Shown here in pieces: positions 47,165 to 58,500 of a stretch of DNA of 64,000 bases; the first letter of the stretch is position 1, and the number at the start of each line of letters is the position of its first letter. The notes under the pieces are model-generated. The model did not search any database. It was not told where the DNA came from and worked only from the letters and a program-made list of their open reading frames with translations. Source of the DNA: an uncultured Prevotella sp. (lineage in GTDB: Bacteria > Bacteroidota > Bacteroidia > Bacteroidales > Bacteroidaceae); the NCBI GenBank assembly GCA_905233425.1, contig CAJOEC010000005.1, positions 1 to 64,000 on the forward strand, in the 5' to 3' direction. The position numbers and the translations under genes are program-made.

Positions 47165-50100
47165 ATGAAACGACTTTTACTTCTTGCATCTGTCCTTATG
47201 GCTTTTGCCACAGTGGCATTCTCACAGCGCGCGACCGACCGCCTCGACCGCGGACTTGTGGCCGTCCCGTCGGGCGGTGGAAACTTCATCAGCTGGCGCA
47301 TCTTCGGCGAAGAGTACTACGACACCGAGTACAACCTCTACTGCAACGGCACGAAGCTGAACTCTACGCCGCTGAAAGTGTCGAACTACACACATTCGGG
47401 CGGCACCTCGTCGAGCCGCTACCAGGTGGCAGCCGTGGTGCGCGGCGTTGAGCAGGCCAAGAGCGCCGAGGTGACACGCTGGAGCAACCAGTACAAACAG
47501 TTCGCCGTGGGCAAGCTCTACTCGCGCCGTGGCACGGACATAACGAACAGCTATGACATCAACGACATCGCGCTGGCCGACGTGGACGGCGACGGAGTGT
47601 CGGAGTTCATACTGAAGCGCAACTACACGCCCGACAAGATGTCGGTCGGCAACGACTCGGCCTATAACGTGCTCGACTGCTACAACCTGAAGGGTGAGCG
47701 TCTGTGGTACATCGACCTGGGGCCGAACATGGTCAGCGGACCCGACGAGCAGTATGACGCCGTGGGCTACGACTGGGACGGTGACGGCAAGGCCGAGGTG
47801 CTGATGCGTGGTGCCGACAACATGATTATACACCACCCCGACGGCACGACCACGGAGATTGGCAACATGAAGACCAACACGCGCAACACCGTGAACCAGA
47901 CCGACGGCAACTTAGCCTACACAAACTACGGCAACGAGTATCTGCTCTACATGGAGGGCGCGACTGGAAAGCCCTACGCCATAGGCAACAACGGCGCGCT
48001 GTGGATGACCTACCCGCTGCCACGAGGCAATGCCAACGACTGGGGCGACGGCTACGGCCACCGCTCGACGAAGCACTACTTCGGAGCACCATTCCTCGAC
48101 GGCCGCAACGCATACATATTCCTCGGCCGCGGATGCTACACGAAGCACCATTTCAAGGCCTTCAGCGTCGACCCGTCGACCCACCAGCTGACGCTCTACT
48201 GGGAGTGGAAGGGCGAGTCGTGGCCATACCACGGCCAGGGCTACCACAACTTCGGCATCGCCGACGTGGACTGGGACGGCCGCGACGAGATTTGCTTCGG
48301 CTCGATGGTCATCGACGACAACGGAAAGGGACTGCACACCACGGGCCTGGGACACGGCGACGCACAGCATTGCAGCGACTTCGACCCCTACCGCCACGGA
48401 CAGGAGATCTTCGCCTGCAACGAGGACTCGCCGGCAATGAACTACCGCGACGGAACGACGGGAAAGATATACTACCGTCTGCAGTCGACGGGCGACGACG
48501 GCCGCGCCCTCTGCGGCAACTTCTCCAACGACTATCCCGGCGCAATAGGCCACAGCAGCCAGTCGGGCATCATCTCGTGCGTGGCCGACAAGGTCATCCC
48601 CGGCGCCCCCGGCGGATTCACCAACAACTGGCGCATCTACTGGGATGGCGACCTCTTAGAGGAAGGTCTCGACGGAGCCAACAGCCGCGAGGGAGCCGCC
48701 CGTGTGTTCAAGGCTAACGGAAGCGCAATCTTCACCGCCGACGGAACGGCCAACTGCAACTGGACGAAGAACACCCCCTCGGCCGTAGGCGACATCATCG
48801 GCGACTGGCGCGAGGAGATAATCGTGCGCACGACCGATAATAAGTATGTACGCGTGTACACTACTAATTTAAAGACCAACTACCGCAACTACACCCTCTG
48901 GCACGACCACCAGTACCGGCAGGGCATGGTGTGGGAGTCGATGGGCTACAACCAGCCGCCCCACGCCAGCTATTTCCTCGGCGAACTGGAGAACATCACC
49001 ATTGCCCCGCCGCCACTGACCAACACCGGGCGCGAGATTGTAGCCAATGGGGGTACAATAGGCAGCAGCCTCGACGGCAAGCATGTGCTGGTGTGCGACT
49101 ATGCCGACACGAAGGTCAGCATCAGCGAGGGAGCAAAGCCATGGGTCGTGACGTTCAACGTGCCGTCGTGGGTGCAGGGAACCAACAGCACCTCGACCAC
49201 CGGCGCCGGTAAGATAAACTACAGCTACTACACCTGCGAAGTCACGGGCGGCGGACTCAGCGGACAGGCACGCCTCGTGAAGCAGGGCGACGGCACGCTG
49301 CGACTGCCCAAGGCAACATTCGCCCACACCGGGAACACCGACATCTGGGCCGGAAAGGTATGCTTCGACGGCACGATGAAGAACACGTCGCTTTGGCTCA
49401 ACCGCTTCGCCGAGCTGTACAGCGACGGCGGGCAGTTCCGCTCAATCAAGATGGACTACGCCTCGAAGTTGGTGATAGGCGGCGACAACACCGAGAGTGG
49501 CAGCACCGTCACCACCGACACGCTGGCCTTGGGCTTCGGCTCGCGTGTTGTCTTCGACATCTTCTACGACGGACTGAAGGCCGGCTCGTCAGATGGGACA
49601 CAAGAGTCCTACAGGCCAAGCGCCGCCGCTCCCGAGGGTCTCAAGACCTACGACACCTCAGACCAGGTCAAGGCCACGCTGCTGACCATCGAGACAAAGT
49701 CGTGGGAGTACGGCCCGCAGTACCAGACACCCGTCTTCGAGTTTGCCTTCCACGGCAGCTCCGACCCTGTCGAGGGCCGCTACCTCATCGGCACCGTGAA
49801 GGACACCGAGGGCGACCTCAGCATGATCCGCATCGAGGGCCTGGGCACGAAGATGAAGAGCTCGCTCGACATTGAAGACGGCAACCTCTACCTCATCATC
49901 GAGACAATGCGCGAGTCGACAAGCATAGCATGGAGCGGAGCCAACAGCGACACTTGGGACCTGGGCAGCAGCCAGAACTTCACCGACAGCGACGGCACGA
50001 CGGCATTCGTCACCGGTGACAACGCCCTGTTCACCGACGAGGCCCAACAGTTCACCGTCAATATCGCCGGCGAGATTGAGGCCGACAGCGTCATCGTCGA

Positions 50101-51820
50101 CAACGAGACAAAGGCATACACCTTCCAGGGCAGCGGCTCGCTCATAGGCAACACCAAGCTGGTGAAGCGGGGCAAGGGCACGCTGACAATAAAGAACGAC
50201 AACAGCTACAGCGGAGGGAACCGCATCAGCGGAGGAACGGTGAAGGTGACGTCGCTGGCCAACGCCAACCAGCCAAAGGGCAACCTGGGAGCCATGACCA
50301 CCGTGGCCAGCAAGTTCGTCATTGAGAAGGGCGGCGTGCTCAACACCACGGCGGCCGTCACCAACGGCTCGTCCATCAGGTTCGAGGGCGACGAAGGCGG
50401 TGTCATCAACAACACGGCCGACTTCATCTCCGACCGCGCCATGAGCGGAACGGTGATGAACAAGAAGGGGTCGGGTTGGATGAAGCTCAACGTCTCAAAC
50501 GCCTCGCTGACGAGAATGATCATAAGCGCAGGAACGGTGCAATGCATCAACGCCAACACGCCGGCAAAGACCGTGGAGTACCAGGGAGGAACACTCCACG
50601 AGAACACCAGCAGCAGCTATACCATACATGTGCCTAAGGGAAAGACTGGCTCATGGTATATGGCAAACCGCTCGACATACACCAACAGGGTGACCGGAGA
50701 GGGGACTCTGACTGCATACTGCGTGACGGAGAAAGGCACCAACTACTACGCAACACGAACACCGGTGAAATGCAACTTCTCCGACTTCGAGGGAATACTG
50801 AAGCCCACATCGAGCCTCGACGACCCGGCTGTGCTACGCTTCACGCTCGACTCCTCGACAGGTATGCCCAAGGGAACAATGAACCTCGGCGACAAGGTTG
50901 AGGTGCAGAACACCGGCAAGACATTCCACGTAGGCAAGGTCACAGGAACGGGTGCACTCGGAGGCAGCTGCACATTCAGCAACGGAGCCAGCGTGGGAGC
51001 CAACACCTGGCAGGTGGGCAACGACGAGAACTGGAACACCACGGCACGCATCACCTCAAACGCCAACTTCGTGAAAGTGGGCCAGGGAAGGCTGACATGG
51101 ACTGGCAGCAACAGCAACACCGGCACAACAACCGTCAGCGAGGGTGAGCTGGTCGTGAACTCGTCGTCGTGCTTAGGAAAGGGCAAGCTCACCGTCAATG
51201 CCGGAGCAACACTCTCGGGAACAACCGGAACCAAGAACCCGCTGACAAACCAAAGCGTAGTGGTCGACGGCACTCTGCGTCCGGGACTGCTCGTAACGTC
51301 GACATCGGGAACAATGTACTTCGACAACAAGGCCATCACTATCAACCAGGACGGCGTGCTGCAGATCTGCGCAGCAAAATGCGCCACGGCAACGGCCAAC
51401 GGATGCACCAGCGTGGAGGGAATAACGACACTCACGCTGAACGGCATACTGCGCATCATCCCGTCATCGAGCAACACCCTGCAGAAGGGCGACAGCATAC
51501 GCATATTCCGGGCCAACAAGCTCGCCGGCACGCCAACATTCGACTTCCAGGGCGGCATCGACTGGGACACCTCACGGCTCAGCGAGGGTCTGCTCTTCGT
51601 CAAGAGCATCGGAGTGGCCGGCGACGTCAATGGTGACGGTGTGGTCGACGTGGCCGACATCGCAGCAATCATCTCCTTCATGGCCGGCAACGAATCTGTC
51701 CCATTAGCATCAGCCGACGTCAACGGCGACGGCGTGGTCGACGTGGCCGACATCGCATCAGTCATCTCGATTATGGCGGCGAGCAGTAGGAGGATGGCAG
51801 AAATGACAAATGAACAATAA
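47165..51820 (+). CDS. Rhamnogalacturonan lyase (PL11) with beta-repeat region and C-terminal dockerin
   Basis: 1551 residues from ATG 47165 (MKRLLLLASVLMAFATVAFS signal peptide); the longer ORF start at 47084 falls inside the promoter. Residues about 22-620 are a complete PL11 rhamnogalacturonan lyase: RATDRLDRGLVAVPSGGGNF, DIALADVDGDGVSEFILKR and GYDWDGDGKAEVLMRGAD (calcium-binding loops) and GYHNFGIADVDWDGRDEI. It cleaves the rhamnogalacturonan-I backbone by beta-elimination. A region of about 850 residues of autotransporter-like beta repeats follows (KRGKGTLTIKNDNSYSGGNR; VKVGQGRLTWTGSNSNTGTT). Two F-hand repeats (DVNGDGVVDVADIA, at about 51627 and 51717) form a dockerin-like end. Likely secreted or cell-surface. 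Confidence 0.88.
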   Translation: MKRLLLLASVLMAFATVAFSQRATDRLDRGLVAVPSGGGNFISWRIFGEEYYDTEYNLYCNGTKLNSTPLKVSNYTHSGGTSSSRYQVAAVVRGVEQAKSAEVTRWSNQYKQFAVGKLYSRRGTDITNSYDINDIALADVDGDGVSEFILKRNYTPDKMSVGNDSAYNVLDCYNLKGERLWYIDLGPNMVSGPDEQYDAVGYDWDGDGKAEVLMRGADNMIIHHPDGTTTEIGNMKTNTRNTVNQTDGNLAYTNYGNEYLLYMEGATGKPYAIGNNGALWMTYPLPRGNANDWGDGYGHRSTKHYFGAPFLDGRNAYIFLGRGCYTKHHFKAFSVDPSTHQLTLYWEWKGESWPYHGQGYHNFGIADVDWDGRDEICFGSMVIDDNGKGLHTTGLGHGDAQHCSDFDPYRHGQEIFACNEDSPAMNYRDGTTGKIYYRLQSTGDDGRALCGNFSNDYPGAIGHSSQSGIISCVADKVIPGAPGGFTNNWRIYWDGDLLEEGLDGANSREGAARVFKANGSAIFTADGTANCNWTKNTPSAVGDIIGDWREEIIVRTTDNKYVRVYTTNLKTNYRNYTLWHDHQYRQGMVWESMGYNQPPHASYFLGELENITIAPPPLTNTGREIVANGGTIGSSLDGKHVLVCDYADTKVSISEGAKPWVVTFNVPSWVQGTNSTSTTGAGKINYSYYTCEVTGGGLSGQARLVKQGDGTLRLPKATFAHTGNTDIWAGKVCFDGTMKNTSLWLNRFAELYSDGGQFRSIKMDYASKLVIGGDNTESGSTVTTDTLALGFGSRVVFDIFYDGLKAGSSDGTQESYRPSAAAPEGLKTYDTSDQVKATLLTIETKSWEYGPQYQTPVFEFAFHGSSDPVEGRYLIGTVKDTEGDLSMIRIEGLGTKMKSSLDIEDGNLYLIIETMRESTSIAWSGANSDTWDLGSSQNFTDSDGTTAFVTGDNALFTDEAQQFTVNIAGEIEADSVIVDNETKAYTFQGSGSLIGNTKLVKRGKGTLTIKNDNSYSGGNRISGGTVKVTSLANANQPKGNLGAMTTVASKFVIEKGGVLNTTAAVTNGSSIRFEGDEGGVINNTADFISDRAMSGTVMNKKGSGWMKLNVSNASLTRMIISAGTVQCINANTPAKTVEYQGGTLHENTSSSYTIHVPKGKTGSWYMANRSTYTNRVTGEGTLTAYCVTEKGTNYYATRTPVKCNFSDFEGILKPTSSLDDPAVLRFTLDSSTGMPKGTMNLGDKVEVQNTGKTFHVGKVTGTGALGGSCTFSNGASVGANTWQVGNDENWNTTARITSNANFVKVGQGRLTWTGSNSNTGTTTVSEGELVVNSSSCLGKGKLTVNAGATLSGTTGTKNPLTNQSVVVDGTLRPGLLVTSTSGTMYFDNKAITINQDGVLQICAAKCATATANGCTSVEGITTLTLNGILRIIPSSSNTLQKGDSIRIFRANKLAGTPTFDFQGGIDWDTSRLSEGLLFVKSIGVAGDVNGDGVVDVADIAAIISFMAGNESVPLASADVNGDGVVDVADIASVISIMAASSRRMAEMTNEQ

Positions 51821-51833
51821 AACAGACAACATT

Positions 51834-52130
51834 ATGAGCGAGAACAAGAGAAAACAATTAGCCGAGACCCTTTCGTCCCTTGACTTAGAAGACAGGGCAT
51901 GGGTGATGAATTTCCTCGTCCAGCTTTTTCTTGGACAGGCTCAACAGGAAAAGGCAAGGAAGGCAAGGGTTATTAGTCGCCACCATGAAGGCTTCACTGA
52001 CAAGCAGTGGGAACAGTATTTTGCTGATGTACCCGAGCATGAATTCCCTTTAGAGACTCCCCCCATAGACAAGGATTTTCTGCATGCAACAGCAGGTAAA
52101 ACGATAGAACCTTTAAAGAAATGGCTGTAA
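51834..52130 (+). CDS. Small protein upstream of the MazF-like gene, putative antitoxin
   Basis: 98 residues from ATG 51834 (MSENKRKQLAETLSSLDLED). Acidic and helical with HEGFTDKQWEQYFADVPEHE. I do not recognise the family. It ends 10 bp inside the next gene, the usual antitoxin-toxin layout, so an antitoxin role is inferred from position only. Confidence 0.5.
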   Translation: MSENKRKQLAETLSSLDLEDRAWVMNFLVQLFLGQAQQEKARKARVISRHHEGFTDKQWEQYFADVPEHEFPLETPPIDKDFLHATAGKTIEPLKKWL

Positions 52131-52489
52131 AAAGTGTTCATTTTGGGGAAATTGTTGAAGTTACTTTCAAGTTTCCCGGCGAAGGTTACAAGGTACATCC
52201 TGCGCTTGTAATATCGCCAAGCGAGCTGAGGAAAAATGAGGATGGCATGTTCTATGCAGTCTTAATCTCCAGTAAAAACTATCAGTCGCAATATACGATG
52301 GAAATCAAAGACGAATGGCTAACCAAACCACTGCCCAAGAAATCTTATTTCATCACTCACTTTATGGCATATTTCACTCCGGATGAAGTATCGTTCTCCT
52401 ATCGTACTGGTGTAAAGGCGGAATACATGGATAACATAATTTGCAAAAACATCAAAAGCATATACGGCATTGACATGGAATTAGAATAA
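52121..52489 (+). CDS. MazF/PemK-like small protein, putative toxin
   Basis: 122 residues. VHFGEIVEVTFKFPGEGYKVHPALVIS (cited in part) has the start of a MazF/PemK beta barrel: a GEIV..F strand followed by HPALVIS, in place of the usual RPALVI. YAVLISSKNYQ and KKSYFITHFMAYF fit later strands. MazF toxins are ribosome-independent mRNA interferases. The sequence is divergent, so the call is moderate. The pair sits between two pectin enzyme genes, 40 bp upstream of the CE8 gene, and could share its transcript. Confidence 0.5.
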   Translation: MAVKSVHFGEIVEVTFKFPGEGYKVHPALVISPSELRKNEDGMFYAVLISSKNYQSQYTMEIKDEWLTKPLPKKSYFITHFMAYFTPDEVSFSYRTGVKAEYMDNIICKNIKSIYGIDMELE

Positions 52490-52529
52490 TCTTATAACAA
52501 ACTCATATTATTAACCAAAATCAAACATT

Positions 52530-55500
52530 ATGAAGTACAGAAAACTTTCAAAGTTTGGCTTCGCCATACTTCTGGCAGCGCTCTTCGGGGGATTCTCCTG
52601 GGCGGCTGTCAATGTAGTGACGCAAGTCAACGAGGAGAACGTGCTCTTCCAGGACAAGTTCAGCGACATGAATGACCCGAATCAGGGAGGCTACACCCTG
52701 TTTACTGGCAGTGCTGCTAACACGGCTCTCTCTGAGCGTGACGGTTGGCAGACGCTGGAAAAAGTCTACCAAGGATTCAGTTGTGTAAAACTCGGTACCA
52801 GTTCTGCCAATGGAAAGATGACCACCGAGTCTATCAGTATGACTGGCAACGGTGAACTATTGGTCGTCGCCGCCGGTTGGGGTACAGGCACCAACAAGAT
52901 GGCCGTGTCCGTAGAGGGCGCAACCCTGGATAAAGCCTATCTGAGCGACGAGACAGCTATCAATGCCTCGGACATCACCGTGACCAACGGCATCAACGAC
53001 GAGCCGAGCAGTGGCTATGCCGCTTACTATTTCGACCTGAAAGATGCCAATGGCGAGGTGACCATCACCATCTCGGGGCGTCGTCTCTTCATTCGTGAGG
53101 TGAAGCTTACCGGCACTGGCGGTGAGGTAGACACCCGCGAGGCAACCACGCTTACTCTTGGCGACCACGCCACGACGGGCACCGCCGGTGAGCAGATGAG
53201 TTGGCCCGAGGTCACCCTCAGAGATGCTGCCGGTTCTCCCATCACGGGCGAAGCCATCGAATGGGAGAGCAGCAACAGCGAAGTGGCACAGATCGGCGAT
53301 GCCACCATCGACTTCATGAAAGCAGGAACCGCCACCATTACGGCAAAGTTTGCAGGCAACAACCAGTACAAGCCCAGCCAGGCCAGCTTCACGCTGACCG
53401 TCACGGCGGCTCCTATTACCGGGGCAATTACATCGCTGAAAGCCCTGCAGGAGGCTGTCACAGCTACCAGCACACCTGTCACCATTCAATTCAATGACGT
53501 GTTTGTCACAGCCGTAAAAGGCAAAAACGCCTATTTGGCTGATGCTGATGGCTACGGCATTCTTGTCTATCAGGAAAACCACGGACTGGAAGCCGGCCAG
53601 GTGCTCAATGGCACCATCGAGGCCAACCTGTTGCTCTATCGCGGCCAGACTGAGATTACAGGCTTCTCTAAGGACGGCCTCACCATAACCACCACTGAGT
53701 TGACACCTACAGAGAAGACCATCGACGCCATCACCGCTGCTAACCAGAGCACGCTGGTGACCTTGAAGGGTGTCACCTTTAGCAACGAAAAACTGTCGGA
53801 CGGCACCAACGAAATCACCTATTACGACAATTTCAGTGCCGGTTCGCTTGAAGAAGACGCAACCTACGACATCACGGGTATAGTCATCGTCTTCAACACC
53901 ACGCTGGAGATTGCCCCCCGCACCGCCGACGACATTGTGAAGACGTCGGGCGAGGTGCCCGTTGACCAGCGCCAGGAACTCACTCTCTCGTTCCCCAATG
54001 AGAGCTACGAGGCCACTATGGGCGAGGATTTCATTGAGCCTGTGCTGTCAGGCGTGCCTCAAGATTTCGATGGCACGATTGTTTACAGCAGCTCCAATGG
54101 CGATGTAGCAACAGTGGGCATGGAAGGTGAAATCACTTTGAAGAGCCCCGGCACCACCGTTATCACAGCTGAAGCCACGTTCTCAAACCTCTACAAAGGC
54201 TCTGCTTCCTACACCCTGACGGTGAAGGAGGCTTCCGTGGAGCCGGAGGAACTGGCAAATCCTTACACTTATACTTTTGAACAGAAGGTCTTCGATGCCA
54301 AGTCGCAGACCAAGACGCTGAAGGCTGCCACCTGGGAACTGAACGTCACTTGTGATGACGTGGACGGCTATTTCGGCTCCGATAAAACCAAAGGCCAGCA
54401 GTTTGGCAGCGGCAACAAACCTGCAACAGCCATCACCCTTTCCACAGCTGACATTCCCGGAACCATCACCAAGATTGTGGTAAACACCAGCGGCGCAAGC
54501 AGCATTGATGCCACTTTCGGCGTAAAGGTTGGCGACACAGCCTTTATGTGTGAGGACGCTGAGAATGTCACACTGACCAATACTGCTACCGACTATGAGT
54601 TTACCGGCTCTGCCTCTGGTACCATCACGCTCAGTTGGGCAAATAACTCTGCCAAGGCAATCTACGTGAAGTCCATCTATGTGGAGTACTCCAACGAGGA
54701 GCCTCAGCCTGTCTGGGCCTGGGCCGACATCTTTGCCGACTTCACCGACCAGAGCTTCTTTACTGAGGCTGATGCCAACGGCGCTACCGCAGGTCTGAAG
54801 ATGAACGCCAACGGAGGTTTCACCCGCGTGGCTGCCGACGACGTGACGGCCAATGCTGTCATCAGCGGCAAGTGGCACAGCAACGATCACGGCATCAGCA
54901 ATTTCTCAGCTACAGTGAAGGTCGAAGGCCCCGTGAAAATCACCTTCGGTACCTGCGCATGGGGCGGCAACGTCACCGTGAAGGACGAGACTGGTGCAGA
55001 GGTCGTTCCCACGTTCACGACCAACACCGGTGCCTGCTACCATCAGGACAAGCAAAACAATATCGTCGTGGCATATTATGCTGGCGAAGCTGCTACACTC
55101 ACCATCGCCGGAGGCTCATACGTACCGTACTTCGCCGTGGAGAGCATCAGCGCAGAGGAGATACCTCACACCGCTAACGTCACCTTCGACGTGGCTAACG
55201 CTGGTTCCGAGGGTGTGGCTCCTGCAGCCATCGAGGCTGAGATTGGTTCAAAGATTACCATCCCCGCCAACCGCACACTCTACAAGGAAGGCTTCACGCT
55301 GACAGCCTGGACAGATGGTGCTGGTGCACAGTATAAGCCCGGCGACGAGGTGACTGTCAGTGGCGACCTCACACTCCTCCCGGTGTTCACCGAGAACGAG
55401 AATGTCACCATCACCGAACCTGTCACCGTCATCTGGGACTTCCAGCAGAAGAACGGTGCTCCCGTGCTGAACTATCAGAACCAGACAGGCATCTACGTGG

Positions 55501-58500
55501 CACAGGCCGAGATTGGCGGTAAGGACTTCGACGTGAAGATGTCCTTCGACACCAGCAACGGCGGTAAGATTGCCAACGGCAACTGGAGCGACTGGTGCCA
55601 GATGAACACCGGCACAAAGCTCACCATACCCGCCGTGAAGGGCATGACCGTCTCGCTTGAGAGCTACACCGCAACAACGACCACCACCATCGCCGGCTCG
55701 ACCGACTACGCCATCGAGGGCAACGTCGTGACCTATACCTACGAGGGCAGCGGCGAGACCATCGACATCGTCATTGGCGACGGCAGCTACTTCCGCTATG
55801 TGAAGGTTGTATGCCCTGTGCCCACAGAGGAAGCTGGCTTCGCTGACATCAAGGCCGACTTCACCGACCAGAGCTTCTTCACCGAGGCTGACGCCAACGG
55901 TGCTACCGCTGGCCTGAAGATGAACGCCGACGGTACGTTCACCCGCGTGGCTGCCGACGACGTGACGGCTAACGCTATTATCAGCGGTAAGTGGCACAGC
56001 AATGATCATGGCATCAGCAACTTCTCGGCTACCGTAGCCGTGGAGGGTACCGTGAAAATTAGCTTCGGCACCTGTGCATGGGGCGGCGACGTGACCGTGA
56101 AGAACGCCGAGGGCGAGACCGTAGCCACGATGAACACCAACACCGGTGCCTGCTACCACCAGGATAAGGAGAACAACATCGTCTCTTGCTACTACAAGCA
56201 AGATGTAGCCACCACGCTGACCATCAGCGGTGGTTCATACGTTCCCTACTTCGCCGTGGAGAAGGTTGACCCGAAGGATGTGCCAAGCGACGTGAAGATT
56301 ATCTTCGACGTGGCCAACAGCGGCGCAGAGGGTGTTGCCCCGGCTGACGAGATTGTCGGCATCGGCAAGCAGTACACCCTGCCAAAGAACTTCACCCTCT
56401 ACAAGGAGGGCTATACCCTGACGGGCTGGGCTGCCGAGGGTACTATCTACGCTCCCGGCGAGACAATCACCGTTCCCGATGTAGAGAGCCTGACCTTCAC
56501 AGCGGTATTCACCGAGAATGAGGTTAGCCTCGCTGACCGCGACGATGCCGTGACCGTGAAGTGGAACTTCCGCCGCGATGCCGGTGCTCCCACTGTAGGC
56601 TGGGAAAATCAGGACGGCCTCGTATGGGTGGCACAGGCTACCGTAGCCGGTAAGACCATCGACGTGGCACTGCCCTTCTCAACTGCTCCTGGCAAGTTTG
56701 CCAACGGCAACTGGACCGACTGGGCACAGGTGAACAACGGAACAACCTTCCATGTGCCTTCGTGCAAGGGTGCCACCATCTCCATGGAGGCATACGGCGA
56801 CATCACCACCACAACCATTGACGGACAGAGCGATTACACCCAGGGCAAGACCATCAGCTACACCGTAGCAGGTGCTGCTGAGAGTGTCGACGTGGTCATC
56901 GGCGACGGAAGCTACTACCGTTACATCCAGGTAGTGCTGCCGAAGGTGGAGCAGCAACAGCAGGGTGGAAGCTTCGACCACGTGGCCGGAACCATCAACT
57001 GGCCTGTCGGCGACGAGCTGCAGCCCGTCATCAGCGAGGATATTGCTGGTGCCATCAGCAGCGCTTCTGTCAGCGTAGGCAACGAGCTGACCATCAATAC
57101 AGCCAAGTACTTCGACACCGAGATGATGCACTACACTCCAGTCAACAGCAATGCCGGCAACGTCGAGGGCGTAATGATTGAGTATCGCGTGAAGCCCACC
57201 GCTGGTGTGACCTTCCAGCCCACACAGATTGACTATGCTGCCGTGAAGGTGGGCACCGACAATGCCACCTACTCATGGAGCTACACCGTCGACGGCGAGG
57301 AGAGCACAATCACCCAGATTGACCCGAAGCCCGACCTGCTGCGCAACAACGGCGCCAACAGCGTGGAGAACGGCGGCACAGCCAAGCTGATGCACACCGA
57401 GACCTTTGAGGGCGTGGGCGAGTGCAACGAGTTCACTTTCCGCTTCTACATCTCGGCTTGCGCCAACAACAAGAACATCTGTATCGGTAATGTCACCATC
57501 AGCGGTATTGTCAATGGCGAGGCCGTCAGCGTCAATATGTACGACCTGACAGCTGTTGCTTCTCCCGAGGAGGGCGGCAGCATCAACATCTACCCCGTCA
57601 GCGAACAGTATGAGGAGGGCAGCGAGGTAACGCTCACCGCCACCGAGAACTTCGGCTACGACTTCGTGAACTGGACCAACGCCGCTGGCGAGGAGGTATC
57701 GACCGAGGCTAAGTTCAAGTACACCGTAACTGCCGACGAGACGCTCACCGCCAACTTCGTGGCCGTGAACACCTACGAACTGGCCCTGACCGTCGATGGC
57801 ACCAACGACTACATGGTGACCATCAACCCCGCCCCGACCATGGTCGACGGCAAGATGATGTACGAGGAAGGACAGGCCGTGCAGATCACCGCCAACCAGT
57901 ATGAGGGTCTTGTGACATTCACCAACTGGAGCGACGGCGACACTAATTCGTCGAAGCTCGTAAGCATGGCCGCCGACATTGAGCTTACAGCCGTATATGC
58001 TGAGGCCGACATCATTGCCGGATGGGACTTCTACAAGCGTGGCAACGATGGCCGCAAGGCTGACTTCGCCGCCCAGGACAACGATGCCGACGCCCTGACG
58101 CTGGTGGAAACCGCTACGGGCAACACCTCCGGCTGGCTCGACAAGAGCCATGAGGCCGATGGAGGCTATGAAGGACTCATGGGTGCTGCCGTGAACTGGA
58201 AGCAAGGCACAACGGAAGGCGACGTGGGCAACTGGCACTGGCAGACCAAGATCAATGCCGCTGCCTTCACCGACATCAACGTGCAGTTCCAGATGGTGTT
58301 CAACTACAACGCCTACCCAACCTACAACGTGGAGTACTCGCTCGATGGAGAGCAGTGGGCCAATGCTGGAAGCATCACCATGGCACGCCGTGAGATTGTT
58401 TCGTTCAAGGGTCAGCTGCCCGCAGAGGCCAACAACCAGGCCGAGCTTTACATCCGCTTGATTGCCGACAAGACCTCTGAGCTGAACACCGAGGTTCCCT

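Noticed and set aside
50746..51765. Minus-strand ORF of 339 codons opposite the PL11 gene
   Set aside because: Shadow of the repeat-rich plus-strand gene; no plausible start or domain.
55248..56201. Long minus-strand ORF (317 codons) opposite the CE8 gene
   Set aside because: It mirrors the GC-rich codon pattern of the plus-strand duplication, has no promoter, and its protein is low-complexity Val/Gly/His-rich.
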